This document shows, piece after piece, positions 1-6,459 of a stretch of 6,459 nt of DNA. The translations under genes and the position numbers were made by a program. Origin of the DNA: an uncultured Selenomonadales bacterium (GTDB taxonomy: Bacteria; Bacillota; Negativicutes; Selenomonadales; Selenomonadaceae); assembly GCA_937915725.1 (NCBI GenBank), contig CALGGV010000181.1:1-6459 (forward strand), written 5' to 3'. The notes under the pieces are model-generated. The model was not told the DNA's origin and ran no database searches. It worked only from the letters and a program-made list of their open reading frames with translations. Positions within the stretch are counted from its first letter, which is position 1. The number at the start of each line of letters is the position of its first letter.

Positions 1-2
1 TA

Positions 3-47
3 TCCGACGGTATGCCTGCTACTTCCATTCTTGAAGGAGATGAATAA
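3..47 (+). CDS. C-terminal end of an unidentified upstream gene (partial)
   Basis: An open frame runs from the window edge to a TAA stop at 45-47 and gives the tail SDGMPATSILEGDE. Its codons (GGT, CCT, GCT, ACT, ATT, CTT) show the same T-ending preference as the next two genes, which supports it as real coding sequence in the same operon. The other two frames are less convincing: one stops at 32-34 and the other runs on into the adaptor gene. The stop lies one base before the proposed TTG start of the adaptor, and the adaptor's ribosome binding site lies inside this tail, so the two genes are probably translationally coupled. Fourteen residues are too few to identify the product. In this type of cluster a precursor peptide, a modification enzyme or another export component would each be plausible. 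Confidence 0.5.
   Translation, partial: SDGMPATSILEGDE
34..40 (+). promoter_or_regulatory. Ribosome binding site that sets the adaptor start at TTG 49
   Basis: The sequence AAGGAGA at 34-40 is a strong Shine-Dalgarno match. It lies 8 bases before TTG at 49-51, which is normal spacing. It directly abuts or overlaps the alternative in-frame starts ATG at 40 and TTG at 31, so it cannot serve those. It sits inside the last codons of the upstream gene. Confidence 0.7.
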
Positions 48-48
48 A

Positions 49-1005
49 TTGGAAAGTAACCAACTTTTCAGTAAAGAGGCACTTGACAAACTCCGCTCCC
101 CTGAACGTTTAGACAAATTACTTTCTGTTACTAATCCTATCAGTTGGATGTTGCTTACTGCCATTTTAATTTTCATTATTTCCATTGTTATTTGGTCGAT
201 TTTCGGCGCGTTTACTGATAAAGCTGAAGGTATGGGCTTAATTATGGACTCGGCGGGCGTCGTTGATATTTATCATATTGCGGGCGGCAAAGTTACTGAC
301 ATTTATATTTCTAAAGGCGATGTTGTTAAAAACGGCGATCTTATTGCTCACGTTATTCAAGTTGACACTTCCGCTGATGCTGCTATTGCTCAACACAGTA
401 TCGGGCTTGCCGGTAACGACCGCGAAGCCGCAGGTAAAGCCTACGAATACGACGCTAAACGCGCACGTCAAATGGCTATGGAAGATGTTTACAGCGATTA
501 TAACGGCGTTGTTAATGATATTCTTGTTACTCGCGGCGCGATGATTTCCGGCGGTACGCCTATTTGTTCCCTCCGCCTTACTCAAAACACTGACGAATTA
601 TCCGGCGTTTTTTATATTCCTCTTGACAAGGGCAAGCGCGTTAATCCCGGTATGACTATCCAACTTATTCCAAATGGCGTTGATGTTTCTGAATCAGGTT
701 CTTTGATTGGGATTGTTCGCTCTGTTTCTCAATATCCTGTTTCTGTTCAATCTGTTCAAAAAAATCTTGGTAATTCGCAATTAGCCTCTTATTTCTTTGA
801 GCAACAGAAATCTTCTTTAATGGAAGTTCGTTTTGACCTTGTTAAAAACCCCGATGACCCTTCCGGCTATTTGTGGACTTCTAAAGTTGGCGATCACAAT
901 CCTATTTCGCCCGGTTCTTTTTGCAAAGGCTCTATCGTTATTGAACGTAAACCCCCTATTGAAAAAGTTTTCTACAAAGTTTCTCAATGGCTTAGGAGCA
1001 GATAA
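49..1005 (+). CDS. NHLM-type export system HlyD-family adaptor (membrane-fusion) protein, short form
   Basis: This is the periplasmic adaptor or membrane-fusion subunit of a peptide exporter, anchored in the inner membrane and working with the two ABC transporters downstream. From TTG 49 it is 318 residues. Seen in order: a charged N-terminal tail (residues 1-29, with the KLRSPERLDKLL stretch typical of NHLM secretion proteins), one transmembrane helix (about 30-55), the first half of a biotinyl-lipoyl domain (about 64-102), a linker of only about 45 residues (103-147), the second lipoyl half (about 147-177, with NGVVNDILVTRG), then a beta-barrel-like region to about residue 300. The linker should hold the coiled-coil hairpin and is very short, so the protein looks smaller than usual family members (about 400 residues, from memory). 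It ends 2 bases before the peptidase-transporter start. Codon use is extreme: no ATA, GTA or ACA codons, and every valine is GTT except one GTC. The family call is firm; the NHLM subtype rests partly on gene order. Confidence 0.88.
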   Translation: MESNQLFSKEALDKLRSPERLDKLLSVTNPISWMLLTAILIFIISIVIWSIFGAFTDKAEGMGLIMDSAGVVDIYHIAGGKVTDIYISKGDVVKNGDLIAHVIQVDTSADAAIAQHSIGLAGNDREAAGKAYEYDAKRARQMAMEDVYSDYNGVVNDILVTRGAMISGGTPICSLRLTQNTDELSGVFYIPLDKGKRVNPGMTIQLIPNGVDVSESGSLIGIVRSVSQYPVSVQSVQKNLGNSQLASYFFEQQKSSLMEVRFDLVKNPDDPSGYLWTSKVGDHNPISPGSFCKGSIVIERKPPIEKVFYKVSQWLRSR

Positions 1006-1007
1006 CT

Positions 1008-3194
1008 ATGTTTAAATTCTTGAAAAAATTTTTTTCCGGCGGCAATGGATCTGTAGTTTCTGTTCCTACCGTTATGCAAATTGAGGCTACTGAATGCGGC
1101 GCGGCGTCCCTTGCTATGATTTTGGCACATTTTAATTTGTGGATTCCGCTTGAAAAATTGCGTGTTGAATGTGGCGTCAACCGTGACGGCTCTAAGGCGT
1201 CTAATATTATTAAAGCGGCTAAGCGCAGAAATTGTAAGGCTAATGGTTTTCGCATTGTTGCCGATTCTCTTAAAAATAAAAAATTCCCTCTTATCATTCA
1301 CTGGGAATTTAATCATTTCTTAGTTTTGGAAGGTATCAAAGACGGTTACGCCTATTTAAATGATCCTGCGATGGGTAAACGCCGCGTTATTTGGGAAGAC
1401 TTCAAAACTTCTTATACCGGTATTGCTCTTGAAATTTCGCCGGGCGAAAATTTTAAACCTGAAGGTGCGCAGTACAATATTTTTAATACTATTTTCAAAA
1501 AGCTGATGAACGACAGAGCCGCTTTAATTTTTGTCTTTTTGATTGGATTGGCTATGATTGTACCGGGTCTTGTTACGCCCGTTTTCAATCAAATTTTCAT
1601 TGACGATATTTTAAGCGGCAAGCACCCCGACTGGATGTTCAATTTTTCCCTTGCTATGGGCTTAACCGCCTTTATCCTTACTCTTATGACTTCACTTCGT
1701 GCTTATATCCTCACACGTTGGCAACGCAAATTGACTATCGCTGATTCTTCTAAATTCTTTTGGCACATTTTGCGCCTTCCCATTTCTTTTTTTCAGCAAC
1801 GTTTTTCAGGCGAAATTGCCGGGCGTGTCAATTTCAATGAATCTGTTGCCAACGTTCTTTCTAATCAAGTGGCTACTTCTTTGCTGGATTTATTTACTGC
1901 TGTTTTTTATCTGTTGCTACTGTTTCAATATTCTTTCAAACTTACTCTTATTGGCGTTACTTTCAGTGCCATTGAAATGTTTATTATTTATAAACTGCGC
2001 CGCAAGCTTACTGATTTAAATATGAGGATTCAACAAGACGCCGGCAAAGAATACGGTACTCTCGTTAATGGTATTACGATGATTGAAAGTGTTAAAGCCA
2101 ATGGTACTGAAAGCGATATTTTTTCTAAATGGTCCGGTTATCACAGCAAAGTTTTAATTGCCACTCAAACTGTCCAACTTTGGTCTTTAACTTCCTCTGT
2201 TTTGCCCGTGTTTTTATCTTCTCTTAATACAGCTTTGATTTTAACTATTGGCGGCTTTTCCATTATGGAAGGCGTTATGTCTGCCGGTATTTTTATGGCT
2301 TTTCAATCTCTTTACAATAATTTTCACGCGCCTATCAGCAGATTAGCTGCCTTGTCCACTACTCTGCAATCTACTGAAATGCAAATGCGCCGCCTTGATG
2401 ACGTTTTAGTTTATCCTGTTGACTCCCTTAATTATCCTGATAATCCTAAAAATTCCGATTTGAAAAGACTTTCCGGCAAAATCGAATTATCCAATATCAA
2501 TTTCGGTTACAGCCCCCTTGAGCCTCCTCTTTTGGAAAATTTTAATTTGACGGTTGAGCCCGGCAGGTGGGTTGCTGTTGTCGGCGGTTCCGGCTCCGGC
2601 AAAAGTACTTTGTCAAAAATTGTTACCGGCTTATATGAACAATGGAGCGGCGATGTTTTATTTGACGGCGTCAACCGCCGAGACTTGCCCCGCAATGTCA
2701 TTACCGGTTCCCTCGCGGCTGTTGACCAAGATATTTTTCAAATCAGCGGCAGTATTCGTGATAATATTTCTCTTTTTGACAGTACCATTTCTAAGCAGGA
2801 CGTTATGGCGGCGGCAGTTGATGCTTGCATTCACGATGAAATTATGAAACTTGAGGGCGGTTATGATTTTGTTATGTCTGAAGGCGGCTTAAATTTCAGC
2901 GGCGGGCAACGTCAACGCTTAGAAATTGCGCGCGCCTTAGCTGTCAATCCTTCAATTTTAGTTTTGGACGAGGCAACAAGTGCGCTTGACCCAATTACTG
3001 AACAAATAGTATTAAAAAATATCAGGCGGCGCGGTTGTTCCTGTTTCATAGTTGCGCATAGACTTTCAACCATTCGTGATTGTGATGAAATTATTGTAAT
3101 GGAAAGAGGAAAAGTTGTTGAACGCGGTACTCATAATGAAATGATGGCGAATAACGGGGCTTATCGTCGATTGATTGAAAGTAAGGAAGGTTAG
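1008..3194 (+). CDS. NHLM-type peptidase-containing ABC transporter (PCAT: C39 peptidase, membrane domain, ATPase)
   Basis: This inner-membrane exporter cleaves the leader from a peptide precursor and drives the product out with ATP. It is 728 residues, a normal PCAT length. The C39 peptidase (about 15-150) has its full set of residues: Gln24 for the oxyanion hole, Cys30 in ATECGAAS, His103 in NHFLVLEG and Asp119 in NDPAMG. The membrane domain spans about 165-440, with hydrophobic segments near 170-195, 205-235, 285-330 and 390-430. The ATPase domain is complete: Walker A at 526-534 (Lys532), Q-loop Gln574, signature SGGQ at 631-634, Walker B with catalytic Glu655 and the H-loop His684. ATG 1008 follows AGGAG at 994-998 with 9-base spacing. 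It lies between the adaptor and a second ABC subunit, the usual NHLM order, so the likely substrates are precursors with NHLP-type leaders; none is in the window. Most of the gene favours T-ending codons, but the last 80 or so codons include ATA, GTA and AGA. Confidence 0.93.
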   Translation: MFKFLKKFFSGGNGSVVSVPTVMQIEATECGAASLAMILAHFNLWIPLEKLRVECGVNRDGSKASNIIKAAKRRNCKANGFRIVADSLKNKKFPLIIHWEFNHFLVLEGIKDGYAYLNDPAMGKRRVIWEDFKTSYTGIALEISPGENFKPEGAQYNIFNTIFKKLMNDRAALIFVFLIGLAMIVPGLVTPVFNQIFIDDILSGKHPDWMFNFSLAMGLTAFILTLMTSLRAYILTRWQRKLTIADSSKFFWHILRLPISFFQQRFSGEIAGRVNFNESVANVLSNQVATSLLDLFTAVFYLLLLFQYSFKLTLIGVTFSAIEMFIIYKLRRKLTDLNMRIQQDAGKEYGTLVNGITMIESVKANGTESDIFSKWSGYHSKVLIATQTVQLWSLTSSVLPVFLSSLNTALILTIGGFSIMEGVMSAGIFMAFQSLYNNFHAPISRLAALSTTLQSTEMQMRRLDDVLVYPVDSLNYPDNPKNSDLKRLSGKIELSNINFGYSPLEPPLLENFNLTVEPGRWVAVVGGSGSGKSTLSKIVTGLYEQWSGDVLFDGVNRRDLPRNVITGSLAAVDQDIFQISGSIRDNISLFDSTISKQDVMAAAVDACIHDEIMKLEGGYDFVMSEGGLNFSGGQRQRLEIARALAVNPSILVLDEATSALDPITEQIVLKNIRRRGCSCFIVAHRLSTIRDCDEIIVMERGKVVERGTHNEMMANNGAYRRLIESKEG
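3183..3190 (+). promoter_or_regulatory. Ribosome binding site that sets the second transporter start at ATG 3199
   Basis: AAGGAAGG at 3183-3190 is a good Shine-Dalgarno match inside the last codons of the peptidase-transporter gene. It lies 8 bases before ATG 3199. The longer in-frame option, TTG at 3175, lies upstream of this site and has no comparable site of its own, so the shorter start is preferred. Confidence 0.7.
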
Positions 3195-3198
3195 AGCT

Positions 3199-5880
3199 AT
3201 GCAATTAAAGGCGGGGCAACGTTATCAATTTAACGACGAAAAAAAATTTGCGCTTGTAATTAGCGGAAAAATTGAAGTATACGCCGTAACGCTGAACAGT
3301 GCGAAATTTCGGCAGATGTGCTTAATTGAATTGACGGCGGGTGCGGCGGTATATCCTGCGTTTGATGACTTGGGAGTAATGGAAATTGTAATATACGCCG
3401 TTGATAACAGCGAAATTGAATTATTGGGATTCAATGAAGTATCTGTAGAAAATCAAATTAAATTAATGCGTTCGTGGTTTTCAGAATTGTTAAAATTGCA
3501 CTGGTTGAAGTTATTGGCTGATCGCGGCGATGAAATGATAATTCAATGGAGTGGTGATTCATTATTTGCAAATTGTGAAACATTGGAAAGTTTGTATCTG
3601 GAATTTTTGGAACACGAGCAAATATTTTCAATGCTTACGGGTGCGCAATTCAAAAGTGAAGACAAACAATTTATTGAACGTCTGAAATTGCGGCGTCAAA
3701 AAAGTGCAGTATTGATAGAAAATTCAATAAGCCGCTTAATTGGCGAATATGAAGTAGGCAATGTTACAAGCGGCGATAAATTAAATGAAACGGTGTTTAT
3801 TGTTCAGGAAGTAGCAAAAGCCCTTTCAATGAATACTGAAAATATTTCAATAGCTCCTGAATTTGTTAAGCGGCTGGATCAAGTTGGAATAATTCGGCGT
3901 TTGGTACAAAAAGGCAATATGTATATTCGTCTTATAAATTTCGAGGATGACTGGTACCAAAGAGACAGCGGCGTAATGATAGGCTGGTACAATGACGAAT
4001 TGGCGGCATTTATCCCCGAGACGCCGAACAGTTACCGCTTAATTACAAACAACGACCCGCACGGGATAGAAATAACGGAAGGCGTGGCAAAGCAGATACA
4101 AACAAGAGGTTTTATTTGTTATGCGGGGTTACCGAACCAAAAATTGACAATCACGGACTTGCTTAAATTTATTGGCAGTCATATTTGGAAAACGGACGCG
4201 CAAGCGATATTGGCGGCAAGTTTTATAGCGGGGTGGGTCGCGCAGATGTCGCCGATAATCACAGAAACGATATTTACAGATATAATCCCGATTCTTGACC
4301 GTGAAGGGCTGGTAACTGTAACGCAAGTATCAATAGTTGTAGCGTGTACAACGGCGATAGTATCAGCAGTGCGTTCAGTGGCGATGATGAGAATAATGAC
4401 GCACATTGACTCCACAATAGAATCAGCGTTATTGGGGCGATTATTTTCATTACCTGCGAAATTTTTCAGGAAATTTCAAAGTGGCGAAATAGCGGCGCGG
4501 CTAATGGGGATAATGGAAATTAAAAGCGTCTTCGGCGGCACGTTAATACCAACAGTTTTTGACTTGGTATTTTCAGTATGGAGCCTAATGCTGATGGGCT
4601 ATTACAGCATTAAATTTACATTATTGGCAATAGGATTATGGATAATTTATATTTTAATAATGATGCTGATATACAGCCGAATAATAGACTTTGAACGGAA
4701 TTTGATAAAAGTAAAAAACGAAATAGCGGGCATGGTACAGCAAATATTTACCGGGTTAGCGAAGTTTAGAATAGCGGGCGCGGAAGATCAAGCGTTTAAT
4801 TTATGGAGCAAATTATTTACAGAAGAATGGCAATGGAATTTAAAGTTAAGGTGGCAGAGTAATTACAGCACAATAATAACAAGTGTACAGCCTTTGATAA
4901 TAACGTTGATATTATATGACGTAATATCAAGCGATATGGAAACGGCGGCGGCAATGGGGCAAGACCCGACCGAAACAGTAATAGCCCCTGCAAAATTTAT
5001 GGCATTTTATACAGCATTTGCGGGCTTTAATACAACAATAAATACAATCGTCCCGATAGTTTCACAAGTCTTTAAATTGCGCCCTTCAATAGAAAATTTA
5101 CAGCCGATATTGGACGAAGTGCCGGAAGTAGCAGATGACAAAATTGACGCAGAAATATTAAGCGGTTCAATAACAGTTGAACATTTAACATTTTCATATA
5201 CCGAAAATACGCCGGATATAATAAGAGATTTAAGTTTAAAAATAAACGCGGGCGAAAACGTAGCAATCGTCGGAAAAAGCGGTTGCGGCAAAAGTACATT
5301 TATTCGTCTGCTTTTAGGCTTTGAAGTGCCGAAGAGCGGCGCAATTTACTACGACAACCAAGACCTATCAGAATTAAATTTATCTTCCGTCCGTTCACAA
5401 ATGGGCGTCGTCCTGCAAAACGGGCAACTGATGAGCGGCGATATTTTCACAAATATAGTAGGTACAACCGCCCTAACAATGGAAGATGCATGGGCGGCGG
5501 CAGAGGCGGCGGGTATTGCCGACGATATTAAAAAAATGCCAATGGGTATGCAAACTGTAATTTCTGAAGGCAGCAGTAATATTTCCGGCGGACAACGCCA
5601 AAGAATTTTAATTGCGCGTGCGTTGGCGGCTAAACCTTCAATTTTGGTTTTTGACGAGGCAACCAGCGCACTTGACAACCGCACTCAAGCTATCGTTACT
5701 GAAAGTTTGAACAAACTCCAAACTACAAGAATTGTTATTGCTCACAGACTTTCAACAATTAAAGAATGTGACAGAATCATAGTTTTTGACAAAGGGCAAA
5801 TTGCAGAAAGCGGCACTTTCGATGAACTTGTTGCTCAAAATGGAATATTCGCCGATTTGGCTAAACGTCAAACTGCTTAA
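3199..5880 (+). CDS. NHLM-type ABC transporter, ATP-binding/permease subunit with non-peptidase N-terminal region
   Basis: This is the second exporter subunit of the NHLM system, in the inner membrane and probably paired with the peptidase-containing transporter. From ATG 3199 it is 893 residues. The N-terminal 310 or so residues have no C39 catalytic motif. They start with a beta-rich part (about 5-90) resembling a cyclic-nucleotide-binding or cupin fold, then a helical part, then a segment with DDWYQRDSG, AAFIPETPNSYRL and a closing YAGLP, a pattern I recall from the second NHLM transporter. The membrane domain spans about 320-620. The ATPase is complete: Walker A 692-700 (Lys698), Q-loop Gln740, signature SGGQ 796-799, Walker B with Glu820, H-loop His849. 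It starts 4 bases after the previous stop. Codon use differs strongly from the two preceding genes (GTA, ATA, ACA and GCG-rich) up to about base 5540, then returns towards their style. Ligand binding by the N-terminal region is inference only. Confidence 0.9.
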   Translation: MQLKAGQRYQFNDEKKFALVISGKIEVYAVTLNSAKFRQMCLIELTAGAAVYPAFDDLGVMEIVIYAVDNSEIELLGFNEVSVENQIKLMRSWFSELLKLHWLKLLADRGDEMIIQWSGDSLFANCETLESLYLEFLEHEQIFSMLTGAQFKSEDKQFIERLKLRRQKSAVLIENSISRLIGEYEVGNVTSGDKLNETVFIVQEVAKALSMNTENISIAPEFVKRLDQVGIIRRLVQKGNMYIRLINFEDDWYQRDSGVMIGWYNDELAAFIPETPNSYRLITNNDPHGIEITEGVAKQIQTRGFICYAGLPNQKLTITDLLKFIGSHIWKTDAQAILAASFIAGWVAQMSPIITETIFTDIIPILDREGLVTVTQVSIVVACTTAIVSAVRSVAMMRIMTHIDSTIESALLGRLFSLPAKFFRKFQSGEIAARLMGIMEIKSVFGGTLIPTVFDLVFSVWSLMLMGYYSIKFTLLAIGLWIIYILIMMLIYSRIIDFERNLIKVKNEIAGMVQQIFTGLAKFRIAGAEDQAFNLWSKLFTEEWQWNLKLRWQSNYSTIITSVQPLIITLILYDVISSDMETAAAMGQDPTETVIAPAKFMAFYTAFAGFNTTINTIVPIVSQVFKLRPSIENLQPILDEVPEVADDKIDAEILSGSITVEHLTFSYTENTPDIIRDLSLKINAGENVAIVGKSGCGKSTFIRLLLGFEVPKSGAIYYDNQDLSELNLSSVRSQMGVVLQNGQLMSGDIFTNIVGTTALTMEDAWAAAEAAGIADDIKKMPMGMQTVISEGSSNISGGQRQRILIARALAAKPSILVFDEATSALDNRTQAIVTESLNKLQTTRIVIAHRLSTIKECDRIIVFDKGQIAESGTFDELVAQNGIFADLAKRQTA

Positions 5881-5892
5881 CGGATAAAACTT

Positions 5893-6450
5893 ATGGAAAG
5901 TATTACAGACAAAGATTATTGCAATGCACTTGCAGAAAAATCTTTATACGATAAAGAATCTTTTGCCAAACTCTATGATATTTTTTTTGACGCGGTTTAT
6001 AATTTTGTATTTTATCGCCTTAGAAATATTGAAAGTGCAAATGACGTTGTAAGCGAAATTTTCCTGAAAGTTTACGCACATTTAAAGGACTTCGACAAAA
6101 ATAAATCCAGTTTCAAGACGTGGCTTTTTACCATTACAAATAACGCGGTTATAGATTATTTGCGGTACATCAGCAGGGATAAAACTGTAGATTTTCCGGA
6201 GTACTTTGAGAATTTATTTTCAGATGATACGAATCAGCCGGAAAGAAATTTAATCCTTGACGAAGAAAAGGCGCAAGTTTTAGCCGCACTCGATAAACTC
6301 AGCGAAAATGAACGGCAACTTATCCAGTTAAAATATTGGTTTGAATTCAGCTATTTTGAAATTGCGGAAATTTTAAATTTGACTTATTCAAATGTCAGAA
6401 TCATTCACTACAGAGCTTTAAAAAAACTGCAAAAAATTTTTAACAGCTGA
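5893..6450 (+). CDS. ECF-type RNA polymerase sigma-70 family factor
   Basis: This is an alternative sigma factor that would direct RNA polymerase to a specific promoter set. At 185 residues it has the usual size and two-domain form of extracytoplasmic-function sigma factors. Sigma region 2 spans about 22-92, including NDVVSEIFLKVYAHL (region 2.2, core binding) and FKTWLFTITNNAVIDYLR (regions 2.3-2.4, promoter -10 recognition). After an acidic linker (about 96-125), sigma region 4 spans about 127-182, with LSENERQLIQLKYW and a helix-turn-helix ending NVRIIHYRALKKL that would read the -35 element. There is no region 1 or 3. It begins 12 bases after the second transporter, with no terminator between and only a weak ribosome binding site (GGAT at 5882-5885), so co-transcription is likely. 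No anti-sigma gene is visible; one could lie just past the window end. A T8 run covers codons 30-32. The family call is secure; target promoters and a link to export are unproven. Confidence 0.92.
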   Translation: MESITDKDYCNALAEKSLYDKESFAKLYDIFFDAVYNFVFYRLRNIESANDVVSEIFLKVYAHLKDFDKNKSSFKTWLFTITNNAVIDYLRYISRDKTVDFPEYFENLFSDDTNQPERNLILDEEKAQVLAALDKLSENERQLIQLKYWFEFSYFEIAEILNLTYSNVRIIHYRALKKLQKIFNS

Positions 6451-6459
6451 TTCTAAAAA

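Noticed and set aside
238..585. Antisense open frame opposite the adaptor gene
   Set aside because: It lies wholly within a well-supported gene, and its composition follows from the T-rich codons on the other strand. No ribosome binding site or recognisable domain was seen.
3199..4155. A second C39 peptidase domain in the other transporter
   Set aside because: There is no Gln...Cys-Gly-x-Ala-Ser motif and no matching His/Asp pair in the N-terminal 310 residues.
4144..4172. TTGACA hexamer that could be a -35 element inside the second transporter
   Set aside because: At 17-base spacing the partner is ATTTAT, a poor -10, and it lies mid-gene. The hexamer is expected by chance in AT-rich DNA.
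4179..4415. Antisense open frames opposite the second transporter, with hydrophobic stretches
   Set aside because: The hydrophobicity is a shadow of the membrane domain codons on the + strand; the frames overlap each other and match no family I recognise.
5786..5814. TTGACA upstream of the sigma gene as a possible internal promoter
   Set aside because: The -10 position reads AGCGGC, which is not promoter-like, so I do not call a promoter there.
6418..6459. A- and T-rich tail at the window end as a terminator
   Set aside because: No GC-rich stem precedes a T run; the A/T runs are lysine and phenylalanine codons of the sigma gene, and only 9 bases follow its stop.

Overview
The window is bacterial, gene-dense, AT-rich DNA with every gene on the + strand and only 1 to 12 bases between genes. 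It reads as one operon. Good AGGAG-type ribosome binding sites precede the first three complete genes, and the protein types fit a low-GC anaerobe such as a Clostridia or Negativicutes member. That placement is inference; nothing here fixes the taxon.

Layout: (1) bases 3-47, the last codons of an upstream gene whose identity cannot be read; (2) bases 49-1005, a short HlyD-like membrane-fusion (adaptor) protein; (3) bases 1008-3194, an ABC exporter with an N-terminal C39 peptidase (a PCAT) with intact Cys/His/Asp residues; (4) bases 3199-5880, a second ABC exporter subunit with a long non-peptidase N-terminal region; (5) bases 5893-6450, an ECF-type sigma-70 factor. The final 9 bases hold no feature.

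Genes 2-4 in this order match the known three-part NHLM ('nitrile hydratase leader microcin') export module, which secretes ribosomally made peptides carrying NHLP-type leaders. The C39 domain of the first transporter would cut the leader at a double-glycine-type site during export. The second transporter would act with it, probably as a heterodimer, and the adaptor would link them to the outer side of the membrane. No precursor peptide and no modification enzyme lies in the window, so the cargo must be encoded outside it. The sigma factor sits 12 bases downstream with no terminator between, so it is probably co-transcribed and may control the system.

The export system is a known type. The unusual points are: a sharp change in synonymous codon choice between the first two export genes and the second transporter; partial return of the first pattern in that gene's last 110 codons; near-matching DNA in the two ATPase ends; an adaptor that seems to lack most of its hairpin; the linked sigma factor; and long A or T runs near the 5' ends of three genes.
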